Under the pieces are notes generated by a model. That model had not been told where the DNA came from and ran no database searches. It worked only from the letters and a program-made list of their open reading frames with translations. 57,147 nt of DNA, from the NCBI GenBank assembly GCA_947644325.1, contig CANRZD010000002.1, positions 1-57,147 of the forward strand, read 5' to 3'. Positions 22,819 to 30,887 of this stretch are shown here, one piece after another. Numbering within the stretch: the stretch's first letter is position 1; each line of letters starts with the position of its first letter. Source of the stretch: an uncultured Clostridia bacterium. Lineage in GTDB: Bacteria; Bacillota; Clostridia; Oscillospirales; Acutalibacteraceae. A program made the position numbers and the translations under genes.

Positions 22819-25116
22819 ATGCTCAAAAATATTATCAAGCGCAGCGGGGAAAAGGCCCCCTTTGACGCGGCCAAGATACGGGGCGCCATCTTCAAGGCCA
22901 ACGTGCGCATCGCCACGGAGAAGTTTAGCGAGGAGGAGCTGGACCGGCTCACCCAGGAAGTGGTGAAGGAGCTGGAAAAGATGAAGGAGACCCCCACCGT
23001 GGAGCAGACCCAGGACGTGGTGGAGGAAAAGCTCATCGCGGCGGACTACGCCAAGACCGCCAAGGCCTATATCTTGTACCGGGCGGAGCACCAGAAGCTG
23101 CGGGAAATGGATGACGAGCTGGTGAAGATCTACTCGGCGCTGACCTTCGTGCCGGCAGAGGACACGGACTTAAAGCGGGAGAACGCCAACATCAACGCCG
23201 ACACGGCCATGGGCACCATGCTCAAGTACGGCTCGGAGGGGGCCAAGAGCTTCTATGACAAGTACGTGATCCCCCCCCATATCGCCCAGGCGGACGCGGG
23301 CGGGGATATCCATATCCACGACAAGGACTTCTACACCCTGACGGAGACCTGCTGCCAGATCGACCTGATAAAGCTTTTTAAGAACGGCTTCTCTACCGGC
23401 CACGGCTACCTGCGGGAGCCAAACGACATCCGCAGCTACGCGGCCCTGGCCTGCATCGCCATACAGGCCAACCAGAACGAGATGCACGGGGGCCAGAGCG
23501 TGCCCATCTTCGACTACGCCATGGCCCAGGGGGTGGACAAGACCTACCGCAAGGAGTTCTTCAAGGCCCTCATCCAGTTCTTGCAGATACACAAGGGCAT
23601 GCCCCACAGCCACGCCGAGGCCCTGATAAACGCCGCCCGGCGGGAGCTGGGCTCGAAAGTCACCATGAAGAACGTGGAAAGCTACAGCGAGCGGTTCATA
23701 AAGTTCCTGCCCCGGCACCAGAAGGAGAACGGCTACGAGGAGATCATCACCGAAGAGGCCGAGGACGCCTGCGCCTACGCCAGGGAGGCCGCCTGGCGGG
23801 AGACCGACCACGCCACCTATCAGGCCATGGAGGCCCTGGTGCACAACTTAAATACCATGAATTCCCGGGCGGGGGCCCAGGTGCCCTTCTCGTCCTTAAA
23901 TTACGGCACAGATACAAGCGAGCAGGGGCGCATGGTCATACGAAACCTCCTGTTTGCCACCGAGGCCGGCCTGGGGGATGGGGAGACGCCCATCTTCCCG
24001 GTGCAGATCTTCAAGGTGAAGGAGGGCGTAAACTACAACGAGGGCGACCCCAACTACGACCTTTTCAAGCTGGCCATGAAGGTGTCCGCAAAACGGCTGT
24101 TCCCCAATTTCAGCTTTATCGACGCGCCCTTTAATCTGCAGTACTATAAGCCCGGGGACTACGACACGGAAGTGGCCTACATGGGCTGCCGCACCCGCGT
24201 CATGGGCAACACCCACGACCCGGACCACGAGACCACCTGCGGCCGGGGCAACCTGAGCTTTACATCCATCAACCTGCCCCGCATCGGCATAGAGGCGGAA
24301 AAGGACGTGAAGAAGTTCTATGAAATCTTGGATGAGCGCATGGAGCTTGCCGCGGAGCAGCTTCTGCACCGGTTCAAGATACAGTGCAGCAAGAAGGCCT
24401 ACAACTACCCCTTCTTAATGGGCCAGGGGGTGTGGATCGACTCGGAGAAGCTGGGCCGCAACGACTCTGTGGCGGAGGTGTTAAAGCATGGGACCCTTTC
24501 CGTGGGGTTCATCGGCCTGGCCGAGACCCTGAAGGCCCTGACCGGCAAGCACCACGGGGAGGACGAAAAAAGCTACCAGCTGGGCCTTCAGATCATCACC
24601 CACATGCGGGAATACATGGACGGCCTCTCGAAGAAGACGGGGCTCAACTTCACTCTGCTTGCCACCCCCGCCGAGGGCCTTTCCGGGCGGTTTGTGCGCA
24701 TAGACCAGAAGAAGTTCGGGAAGATACCCGGGGTCACGGACCGGGAATACTACACGAACTCCTTCCACATCCCGGTGTACTACCCCATCGGGGCCTTCGA
24801 GAAGATCAAGAAGGAAGCCCCCTTCCACGCCCTCACGAACGCCGGGCACATCAGCTATGTAGAGCTGGACGGGGACATCTGCAAGAACATCGAAGCCTTC
24901 GAGAGCGTCATCCGCTGCATGAAGGAGTCCGGCATCGGCTACGGCTCTGTGAACCACCCGGTGGACCGGGACCCGGTGTGCGGCTACAACGGCATCATCG
25001 ACGACGTGTGCCCCCGCTGCGGCCGCCGGGCCGGAGAGGGCGTGCCCCTGTCGAAGCTGGAGGAGCTGAGAAAGAAATACCACGACGTGCCGGACTATAC
25101 GAGCTTGATACGCTGA
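22819..25116 (+). CDS. nrdD: Class III ribonucleotide reductase large protein lacking the glycyl-radical loop
   Basis: Anaerobic reduction of ribonucleoside triphosphates to deoxy forms. The 765 residues include an N-terminal ATP-cone (about 1-95, KRSGEKAPFDAAKIRGAI) and the NrdD barrel, with 'HDKDFYTLTETCCQIDL' and 'NQNEMHGGQSVP'. Near the end NHPVDRDPVCGYNG and DVCPRCG (Cys721, Cys731, Cys734) look like the zinc site. The protein then ends in 28 unrelated residues. The usual C-terminal RVxGYL...RVKH glycyl-radical segment is absent and is found in a separate gene at 25916. The start is the ATG at 22819 after GAGGAAAGG. Promoter and NrdR-like site lie upstream. Confidence 0.93.
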   Translation: MLKNIIKRSGEKAPFDAAKIRGAIFKANVRIATEKFSEEELDRLTQEVVKELEKMKETPTVEQTQDVVEEKLIAADYAKTAKAYILYRAEHQKLREMDDELVKIYSALTFVPAEDTDLKRENANINADTAMGTMLKYGSEGAKSFYDKYVIPPHIAQADAGGDIHIHDKDFYTLTETCCQIDLIKLFKNGFSTGHGYLREPNDIRSYAALACIAIQANQNEMHGGQSVPIFDYAMAQGVDKTYRKEFFKALIQFLQIHKGMPHSHAEALINAARRELGSKVTMKNVESYSERFIKFLPRHQKENGYEEIITEEAEDACAYAREAAWRETDHATYQAMEALVHNLNTMNSRAGAQVPFSSLNYGTDTSEQGRMVIRNLLFATEAGLGDGETPIFPVQIFKVKEGVNYNEGDPNYDLFKLAMKVSAKRLFPNFSFIDAPFNLQYYKPGDYDTEVAYMGCRTRVMGNTHDPDHETTCGRGNLSFTSINLPRIGIEAEKDVKKFYEILDERMELAAEQLLHRFKIQCSKKAYNYPFLMGQGVWIDSEKLGRNDSVAEVLKHGTLSVGFIGLAETLKALTGKHHGEDEKSYQLGLQIITHMREYMDGLSKKTGLNFTLLATPAEGLSGRFVRIDQKKFGKIPGVTDREYYTNSFHIPVYYPIGAFEKIKKEAPFHALTNAGHISYVELDGDICKNIEAFESVIRCMKESGIGYGSVNHPVDRDPVCGYNGIIDDVCPRCGRRAGEGVPLSKLEELRKKYHDVPDYTSLIR

Positions 25117-25137
25117 TTTTTCGGGGAAGGATGTTAT

Positions 25138-25887
25138 ATGGGAGACACGAAAATTGCCTACAGTGAAAAATTCGGGATCGGCACTTTTAAGCGGGAAATC
25201 TGTGCGGAGCTGGGAGAGGCCTTTTGGAAAGAGCTTACGGAAGGCCTGGAGCTCCCGGACATAGATACCGAGGGCGGCCGCCAATGCCGTAATATGTACC
25301 AGTTCATGGTCCGGCTGGAAGGACGGGCTGAAAAGGAAACAGTCAAGAAAATATTATGCCGGGTGCGCCACGGCCTGCATCCCTCCATGAGCGCTTGGGC
25401 GCGGGAGGAGTTTCTGGCGCTGGGAGATTTGGACGTGTTTTTGAATAAGCATCTGCAAAGCGAGCTGGAGCACTTTACAGAGCTTAACCGCGAAGGGAAG
25501 GATTTCTACGGGCAGGAGATTACCGATGATGTCTTGCAATTCATAAAAGAGAATCCGTCTATGGCGGCGCCTGTCCGAGAAGGGAACAAGCTGCGCTGTA
25601 TGGCATTCCCTTACAGCATGGACGAGTATCTGCATGCCGCCGATGAAAAAATGAAACGGTATCATGCCTGCCACTGCCCCTTCGCAAAGGAATCGATTTT
25701 GTCCGAAAAGGTTGTGCCGGCCGCGCTGTGTAATTGCAGCCTGGGCCATGTGATGAACTTTACGGAAGCCTTTCTGGGCCGGGCCTTGGATGGAAGGGTG
25801 GTTCGTTCCGCGCTGAACGGGGATTTGGCCTGCGAGTATGAAATCGATATACCCGATGACATTATGGAAGAATATGTAAACTGCTAG
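25138..25887 (+). CDS. Uncharacterised Cys-rich protein between the two NrdD parts (DUF6144/V4R-like look)
   Basis: I do not recognise a characterised protein. The 249 residues are mostly helical in look, with cysteine clusters near the C-terminus: HACHCPFAKES, 'AALCNCSLGHVMNF', then 'GDLACEYEIDIP' and a final Cys. This CHCP...CxCS...GD..C pattern resembles uncharacterised families grouped as DUF6144 and the small-molecule-binding V4R fold; that comparison is from memory. Codon use is visibly less GC-rich than nrdD and surE. It lies 21 nt after nrdD and 28 nt before the radical-domain gene. An acquired gene dropped into the operon is the simplest reading; a role in redox or metal handling for the reductase is only a guess. 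Confidence 0.75.
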   Translation: MGDTKIAYSEKFGIGTFKREICAELGEAFWKELTEGLELPDIDTEGGRQCRNMYQFMVRLEGRAEKETVKKILCRVRHGLHPSMSAWAREEFLALGDLDVFLNKHLQSELEHFTELNREGKDFYGQEITDDVLQFIKENPSMAAPVREGNKLRCMAFPYSMDEYLHAADEKMKRYHACHCPFAKESILSEKVVPAALCNCSLGHVMNFTEAFLGRALDGRVVRSALNGDLACEYEIDIPDDIMEEYVNC

Positions 25888-25915
25888 GACAGCCTAATTT
25901 AAGGAGGAATTTCAC

Positions 25916-26092
25916 ATGACAAGCGTAAAAGAGTACAAAGTAGAAGAAAACGAGGTCATCATCGGCGAGGGCCGGGACTTTGAGCGCATCCGCCGCATCA
26001 CCGGCTACCTGGTGGGCACCATCGACCGCTGGAACAACGCCAAGCGCGCCGAGGAGCAGGACCGGGTGAAGCACACCCTGGGAGGGAACTGA
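25916..26092 (+). CDS. Stand-alone glycyl-radical domain of NrdD (58 residues)
   Basis: A 58-residue protein, too short for ordinary ORF cut-offs but with a strong site (AAGGAGGAA) 7 nt before its ATG. Residues 23-53 correspond to the extreme C-terminus of class III reductases. ERIRRITGYLVG matches the glycyl-radical loop (E. coli NrdD RRVCGYLG with radical Gly681), and 'NNAKRAEEQDRVKH' matches the closing 'NAGKQEEVKRRVKH'. Gly30 is therefore the expected radical residue, formed by NrdG. The large NrdD at 22819 lacks this segment, so the two proteins probably assemble. Different start, own ribosome site and an intervening gene exclude a simple frameshift. Confidence 0.85.
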   Translation: MTSVKEYKVEENEVIIGEGRDFERIRRITGYLVGTIDRWNNAKRAEEQDRVKHTLGGN

Positions 26093-26093
26093 G

Positions 26094-26843
26094 TTGCATA
26101 TCCTACTGGTAAACGACGACGGCATAAACGCACCGGGCCTGGGGGCCCTGGCAATGGAGCTCTCGAAAGAGCACAAGATCACCATAAGCGCCCCCACAGA
26201 GGAGCGCAGCGCCGTGGGCCACGGCCTGACCACCCGCCTGCCCCTCTTTGTGGAAAAGCGGCAGGCGCCGGGGGCGGATGCCGCCTACGCGGTCTCCGGC
26301 ACCCCGGCGGACTGCGCCCGGGTGGGCGTGCTGTGTCTGGCAGAAGAGCCCATAGACCTGGTGGTCTCGGGCATCAACAAGGGCCTAAACGTGGCCATGG
26401 ACATGCTCTATTCCGGCACGGTGTCCGCCGCCATGGAGGCGGCTATGCTGGACAAGAAGTCCATAGCGGTCTCCACCCAGTGGGACGGGGACTTTGAGAA
26501 GGCGGCGGGGATATTCGCGAAGCTCCTGGGCCAGCTGGACCTGGAAAGGGACATCGATTTCATGCTCAACGTGAACATCCCCACCCTGCCCGGCCAGGAG
26601 GTAAAGGGTACAAAGTGGGTGCCCGCCGGGCGCGTGCACCTGTGGGCCGACACCTACGAGCACCGGAAGACCCCGGACGGCCGGGACTACTATTGGCTGA
26701 AGAACCTGCAGGACGCCGCCACCCCCGACTTCGGCACGGACACGGACATCGGCTGCGTGGCAAACGGGTATGTGAGCCTGTCGCCCCTGGTCTACGACCT
26801 GACCGACGGCGAGGGCTTCCGGGATAAGGAGTTCGCCCTGTGA
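26094..26843 (+). CDS. surE: 5'-nucleotidase SurE
   Basis: Metal-dependent nucleoside monophosphate phosphatase. The metal site NDDGINAPG is at residues 7-15, followed by 'SAPTEERSAVGHG' and 'VSGINKGLNVAMDMLYSGTV', all typical of SurE. Length 249 is normal. The start is TTG at 26094, 7 nt after GGAGGG, because the conserved 'ILLVNDDG' begins two residues in and no ATG fits. It starts 1 nt after the radical-domain gene and overlaps nrdG by 4 nt, so it belongs to the nucleotide-reduction operon, perhaps trimming nucleotide pools. Confidence 0.94.
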   Translation: MHILLVNDDGINAPGLGALAMELSKEHKITISAPTEERSAVGHGLTTRLPLFVEKRQAPGADAAYAVSGTPADCARVGVLCLAEEPIDLVVSGINKGLNVAMDMLYSGTVSAAMEAAMLDKKSIAVSTQWDGDFEKAAGIFAKLLGQLDLERDIDFMLNVNIPTLPGQEVKGTKWVPAGRVHLWADTYEHRKTPDGRDYYWLKNLQDAATPDFGTDTDIGCVANGYVSLSPLVYDLTDGEGFRDKEFAL

Positions 26844-27337
26844 AGGTGCGGCTGGCGGGGGTCGTGGGGGAGTCTGTTGTAGACGGGCCCGGCATACGCT
26901 ATACGGTGTTCGTGCAGGGGTGCCCCCACCACTGCCCCGGCTGCCACAACCCCCAGACCCACGATTTCGACGGGGGATATGAGGGGGACACGGAGGAGCT
27001 TTTTGAGCAGTTTCGGGTGGACCCCATCTTAAAGGGTATCACCCTGAGCGGCGGCGAGCCCTTCTGCCAGCCGGGGCCTTTGGCGGAGCTTGCCCGGCAG
27101 GTGCACGCCCTGGGTAAGGACGTGGTGGTCTACACCGGCTACACCTACGAGAAGCTTTCGGCCATGGAGGACCCGGAGGTGCGGGCGCTGCTGGCGGAAA
27201 CGGATTTGCTGGTGGACGGCCCCTTTATAGAGGAGGAGAAGGACCTGGAGCTCCCCTTTCGGGGCAGCGCAAACCAGCGCCTCATCTGCATGGAGGCCAC
27301 CCGGCGGGAAGGGCGGCCTGTCCTGCGGGAGGACTGA
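26840..27337 (+). CDS. nrdG: Anaerobic ribonucleotide reductase activase
   Basis: Radical SAM protein that creates the glycyl radical on NrdD. The 165 residues hold the cluster motif CPHHCPGC (Cys-x3-Cys-x2-Cys, about residues 30-37) and 'GITLSGGEPFCQP', the SAM-binding GGE. The start GTG at 26840 overlaps the surE stop as GTGA, implying coupling. A terminator follows 6 nt after the stop. Its target Gly here is predicted to be in the separate 58-residue protein. Confidence 0.96.
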   Translation: MKVRLAGVVGESVVDGPGIRYTVFVQGCPHHCPGCHNPQTHDFDGGYEGDTEELFEQFRVDPILKGITLSGGEPFCQPGPLAELARQVHALGKDVVVYTGYTYEKLSAMEDPEVRALLAETDLLVDGPFIEEEKDLELPFRGSANQRLICMEATRREGRPVLRED

Positions 27338-27342
27338 AGAAT

Positions 27343-27367
27343 GGGGCGCCCCGGGCGTCCCGTTTTT
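27343..27367 (+). terminator. Terminator of the nrd operon
   Basis: GGGGCGC (27343-27349) pairs with GCGTCCC (27355-27361) with one G-T pair, then G and five Ts. Confidence 0.75.
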
Positions 27368-27407
27368 GCTTTTGCACGTCTATTTTAATTAGAAAGAAGG
27401 ATGCCGG

Positions 27408-27950
27408 ATGAAATGGATGATCGCCTCGGACATACACGGCTCGGCCCTGTGGTGCGAAAGGATGCTGAAGGCCTGGGAGCGGGAGCGGGCGGACCGGCTG
27501 CTGCTTCTGGGGGACCTGCTCTACCACGGCCCCCGAAACGACCTGCCGGAGGGCTACGCGCCCAAAGAAACGGCGGCCATGCTCAACGGGCTCAAGGAGA
27601 AGATCTTCTGCGTGCGGGGCAACTGCGAGGCCGAAGTGGACCAGATGGTGCTGGAGTTCCCGGTGATGGCCGAGTACTGCCTCTTGGAGGCGGCGGGGCG
27701 GCTGGTCTTCTGCACCCATGGGCACCACATCCATATGCAGACGCCCCCGCCCCTTACCCCCGGGGCCGTGCTGCTGCACGGCCACACCCACGTGCCCGTT
27801 AAGATCCAGCGGGACGGCTGGTGGCACCTGAACCCAGGCTCTGTGGCCCTGCCCAAGGAGGGCTCGGCCCATAGCTACATGACGCTGGAAAACGGCGGCT
27901 TTACCTGGAAAAACATGGACGGGGAAGCCTACGACGCCCTGACCCTTTGA
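27408..27950 (+). CDS. YfcE/MJ0936-type metallophosphodiesterase
   Basis: Calcineurin-like phosphoesterase of 180 residues. The metal-binding motifs appear in order: ASDIHGS (about 6-12), 'LLGDLLYHGPRN', GNCEAE, CTHGHH and GHTHVP. E. coli YfcE hydrolyses model phosphodiesters; the cellular substrate is unknown. RBS AGAAAGAAGG precedes the ATG. An esterase gene follows 16 nt later, so they may be co-transcribed. Confidence 0.9.
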   Translation: MKWMIASDIHGSALWCERMLKAWERERADRLLLLGDLLYHGPRNDLPEGYAPKETAAMLNGLKEKIFCVRGNCEAEVDQMVLEFPVMAEYCLLEAAGRLVFCTHGHHIHMQTPPPLTPGAVLLHGHTHVPVKIQRDGWWHLNPGSVALPKEGSAHSYMTLENGGFTWKNMDGEAYDALTL

Positions 27951-27966
27951 AGAAAGGAGAGCCTTT

Positions 27967-28779
27967 ATGGAAATCATTCACTTTAAGCCCTTTGCCCACA
28001 CAGACGGGGAGGTGACCGGCTACCTGCACGGCCCCATCACAGAGATGGAGGGGCACCGCACCGTGTTCCCCGCGGTGCTCGTCTGCCCCGGGGGCGGGTA
28101 CGAGTTCTGCTCTATGCGGGAGGACGAGCCCGTGGCAATGGCCTTTTTCGCCCGGGGATACCAGGTGTTCGTGCTGCACTACTCTGTAGGCCGGGAGAAG
28201 GCCAAGGACTTCCTGCCCCTGGCCGAAGCCTCCCAGGCCCTCAAAATGATACGGGAGAACCACGAAAAGTGGGGCGCGGACCCCAATCGCATCGCCGTGT
28301 GCGGCTTCTCGGCGGGCGGGCACCTGGCGGGCTCTCTGGGCACCATGTGGAACGACCCGGAGCTTCTGAAGCGCTATGACTTCGGGGGATTGAACCGGCC
28401 CGACGCCATGATCCTCTGCTACCCGGTGGTGCTCATGGGGGAGTTCGCCCACGTGGGCTCGGCGGAAAACGTCAGCGGGGCGAGGCAGGGGGACCCGGTG
28501 TGCGAGTACTTTTCCCTGGAAAAGCACGTGGGGCCCCACACCTGCCCGGCCTTTCTGTGGCACACGGTGACGGACGAGACGGTGCCGGTGGAAAACACAC
28601 TGGCCATGATGGCCGCCCTGCGGAAGGCCCGGGTGCCCTTTGAGGCCCACATCTTCCCGGAGGGGCCCCACGGGCTCTCTGTGTGCACCGAGGAGACCGG
28701 CAGCCGGGACGACTACAACGCCCGGTGGGTGGACCTGTGCCTTGCGTGGCTCGATAGGCTTTTCGGGCACCATCTGTGA
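27967..28779 (+). CDS. Alpha/beta-hydrolase, acetyl-esterase type
   Basis: A 270-residue serine hydrolase resembling acetyl-xylan/BD-FAE type esterases. CPGGGYEF is the HGGG-like oxyanion loop, GFSAGGHLA carries the nucleophile Ser, the Asp is likely in 'TVTDETVP' and the His in 'EGPHGLS'. There is no signal peptide, so it is cytoplasmic and would act on imported acetylated sugars or oligosaccharides. RBS GAAAGGAG. Substrate is inferred only from family resemblance. Confidence 0.86.
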   Translation: MEIIHFKPFAHTDGEVTGYLHGPITEMEGHRTVFPAVLVCPGGGYEFCSMREDEPVAMAFFARGYQVFVLHYSVGREKAKDFLPLAEASQALKMIRENHEKWGADPNRIAVCGFSAGGHLAGSLGTMWNDPELLKRYDFGGLNRPDAMILCYPVVLMGEFAHVGSAENVSGARQGDPVCEYFSLEKHVGPHTCPAFLWHTVTDETVPVENTLAMMAALRKARVPFEAHIFPEGPHGLSVCTEETGSRDDYNARWVDLCLAWLDRLFGHHL

Positions 28780-28788
28780 TGGTTTTAC

Positions 28789-28821
28789 TTGACTTCCCTT
28801 TGGGGCTTGTGTTATTATAAT
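28789..28821 (+). promoter_or_regulatory. Promoter region of the SLH protein gene
   Basis: A perfect TATAAT (28816-28821) is present. The best -35, TTGACT (28789-28794), is 21 nt away, longer than ideal, so the site may use another -35 or an activator. Confidence 0.45.
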
Positions 28822-28843
28822 CAAGTCGGCAATAATAGGGGGG

Positions 28844-30166
28844 ATGGATTTTGTGAGGAAACTTTATGGCTTTTTGGCGGCGTTGCTTTTTACGGCGCTT
28901 TTGCCCGTGGCGGCCCGTGCTGCGGAAGGGGAGCTGCCAAAGCTGGAAACAGAGGAGCACATTGCCTACATACAGGGCAGCGGCGACCTTGTGCGGCCCT
29001 TAGACCCCCTGACCCGGGCCGAAGCGGCGCAGATCGTATATTCCCTTCTGGCATCGCCCCCGGCGGCGGAGCCGGACGCCTGTTTCCCCGATGTGCCCCA
29101 GGGGGCCTGGTATAAAAGCGTGGTGGATTCCCTCTCGGCCATTGGCCTCATCAGCGGCTACCCAAACGGGAATTTCGGGCCCTTGGACCCCATCTCCCGG
29201 GCGGAGTACGTGACCATCTTCACCCGCTGCTTCGAGCCCCAAAAGCTCGACCTGCCCTTTACCGACGCCCAGGGCCACTGGGCCTATGAGCAGCTTTCCA
29301 CGGCGGTCTCTTACGGGTGGCTCAACGGCTACCCCGACGGCACCCTGCGCCCGGACGCGGACATCACAAGGGCCGAGGCGGTGGCCATCGCCAACCGGGT
29401 ATTGGGCCGCACAGGGGACGCCCAGGCGGCAAAGGCCGGCGGGAAGCTGGTCTTCCTGGACCTCTCGGAGGGCTTCTGGGCCTATGGGGACATTATGGAA
29501 GCGGCCCTTCCCCACAGCTACGAAAAGGACGGGGACAGGGAACTGTGGAAGGCCTGCGTCTACCCCCGGGCCCAGCGGGGCAAGGGGTACCACACTGTAG
29601 ACGGGGAGCTTTACTATGTAGGCGACGACGGCTACTATGTGCGCGGCACGAAAATAGGGCTTCTGGAGTTTAACGCCTCCGGCCGGTACGTGACGGGAAA
29701 CAGCCGGCTGGACGCCCTTCTGACCCAGGTGGTGCAGCAGCAGACGGTGGAGGGGGACACCCCTTATAACAACCTGCGCAGGCTCTATAACTACACCATG
29801 AACAGCTTTACTTACCGGGCGAACATCCTTCTGCCCGACGGCGCTTCCGATTGGGAAGCGGCCCGGGCCCTGCCCATGCTGCAGGGCCACAAGGGCAACT
29901 GCTACGACTACGCCGCCGTCTTCACCATGCTGGCAAGGAAGCTGGGCTATCAGGCCCGGGGGCGCTCCGGGCGGATACGCACGGACAGCTGGGGCTGGGA
30001 CGAGCACGGCTGGGTGGAGATCCCCACTGAGGAAGGCCCGCGGCTGTGCGACCCGGAATTCCAGGGGGTGTACGTGAGAAACCACGGCCTTAACTGGGAC
30101 CTCTTTATGAAGCCATACGGCAGCACGCCCACCCGTTACCGGGTGGCAGGCGCCGTTTTGGGATAA
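28844..30166 (+). CDS. Secreted S-layer-homology protein with transglutaminase-like domain
   Basis: Exported surface protein of 440 residues. A signal peptide (about 1-26, ending AARA) precedes SLH-type repeats at about 38-73 (partial), 79-130, 138-188 and a remnant near 204-225, which would attach it to wall polymers. Residues about 285-440 form a transglutaminase-like domain with Cys353 (GNCYDYA), His388 (DEHGWVE) and Asp403 (CDPEFQG) as a likely catalytic triad. Such bacterial domains act as proteases or amidases or crosslink proteins; the substrate is unknown. The ATG at 28844 sits 1 nt after a G-run; an in-frame GTG at 28853 has better spacing and a cleaner signal peptide. Confidence 0.88.
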   Translation: MDFVRKLYGFLAALLFTALLPVAARAAEGELPKLETEEHIAYIQGSGDLVRPLDPLTRAEAAQIVYSLLASPPAAEPDACFPDVPQGAWYKSVVDSLSAIGLISGYPNGNFGPLDPISRAEYVTIFTRCFEPQKLDLPFTDAQGHWAYEQLSTAVSYGWLNGYPDGTLRPDADITRAEAVAIANRVLGRTGDAQAAKAGGKLVFLDLSEGFWAYGDIMEAALPHSYEKDGDRELWKACVYPRAQRGKGYHTVDGELYYVGDDGYYVRGTKIGLLEFNASGRYVTGNSRLDALLTQVVQQQTVEGDTPYNNLRRLYNYTMNSFTYRANILLPDGASDWEAARALPMLQGHKGNCYDYAAVFTMLARKLGYQARGRSGRIRTDSWGWDEHGWVEIPTEEGPRLCDPEFQGVYVRNHGLNWDLFMKPYGSTPTRYRVAGAVLG

Positions 30167-30194
30167 ATCAACAAATACGCTGGGAGCGGCCCCT

Positions 30195-30224
30195 CTTTCC
30201 GGTACCGCCCTCCGGCCCGGAAAG
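30195..30224 (+). promoter_or_regulatory. Hairpin that covers the lipoprotein ribosome site
   Basis: CTTTCCGG (30195-30202) pairs perfectly with CCGGAAAG (30217-30224). The 3' arm includes most of the AAAGGA Shine-Dalgarno of the next gene, so the fold could limit its translation. Confidence 0.45.
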
Positions 30225-30235
30225 GAATGGGAACC

Positions 30236-30811
30236 ATGAAGAAACTGTATTTGCTTTTGATGGCGGCATTGCTGGCCCTCGCCTTGTGCGCCTGCGGCGC
30301 GGGGGACGAAGAGGAGAGCTCCTCCTCTTCCCTGATAAGCCCCAGCCCCAGCCCCAGCGCCAGTGTGAGCCCCAGCCCAAAGGCCAGCCCCTCTGTAAAG
30401 CCCAAGGCCAGCAAGAAGCCCAAGGCCAGCGCCAGCCCCAAGGCGGCCTCCTCCTCTCAGCAGCCGGAGGAATCGTCGAGCCAGCAGGAGACCCAGACGC
30501 CGCCCCCCGTTGTGGACGAGGGCACGCCCCCTCCCGACCAGACCATCGATGTGCCCGATAACCCCACCCCCGTGCCCACCCCGGAGCCGACCCCCGAGGT
30601 CACCCCGGAGCCCACGCCTGTGCCGGTGAGCCCCTATGACTACGTCGGCCAGGACGTGAACGCCCTCTATGGGGCCTTCGGCTACCCCAGCGGCAGCACC
30701 TACGGCACCAGCTGCATGGGCGCCGGGGAAGACGGCATCCTGTACTTCGGCAGCTTCACCGCCTACACCTACCGTGAGAACGGCTACGAGTACGTGGTGA
30801 GCATCGGGTAA
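30236..30811 (+). CDS. Lipoprotein with Ser/Pro-rich linker and small C-terminal domain
   Basis: I do not recognise a named family. The 191 residues start with a lipoprotein signal (MKKLYLLLMAALLALALCAC, acylation probably at Cys20). A long disordered region follows (about 25-130), first Ser/Pro/Lys-rich and then Pro/Thr/Glu-rich. A compact domain of about 60 residues comes last (YDYVGQDVNALYGAFGYPSG and a Tyr-rich end), perhaps a binding module held away from the membrane. The ATG at 30236 is 9 nt after AAAGGA; one at 30227 abuts that site. It is flanked by an SLH protein and an acyltransferase, so it is probably a surface factor. Confidence 0.82.
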   Translation: MKKLYLLLMAALLALALCACGAGDEEESSSSSLISPSPSPSASVSPSPKASPSVKPKASKKPKASASPKAASSSQQPEESSSQQETQTPPPVVDEGTPPPDQTIDVPDNPTPVPTPEPTPEVTPEPTPVPVSPYDYVGQDVNALYGAFGYPSGSTYGTSCMGAGEDGILYFGSFTAYTYRENGYEYVVSIG

Positions 30812-30829
30812 AAGCAGATATTTTCGAGA

Positions 30830-30852
30830 TGGGCAAGGCGCCGCCTTGTCCA
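30830..30852 (+). terminator. Terminator-like hairpin after the lipoprotein gene
   Basis: TGGGCAAGGC (30830-30839) pairs with GCCTTGTCCA (30843-30852), 10 bp with one G-T pair and a 3-nt loop. Only TTT follows, so termination may be partial and read into the MBOAT gene. Confidence 0.5.
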
Positions 30853-30887
30853 TTTCCTTGTGAAAAGAGGAAAGGGGGAGGGTGCCG

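Noticed and set aside
25084-25916. Frameshift or sequencing error as the cause of the split NrdD
   Set aside because: The radical-domain ORF has its own ATG and strong ribosome site and is separated by a full intact gene, so no single indel would rejoin it.
30340-30450. Tandem repeat or CRISPR-like array in the lipoprotein gene
   Set aside because: The AGCCCC-type units are short, imperfect and in frame coding Ser-Pro; this is a low-complexity linker, with no spacers.
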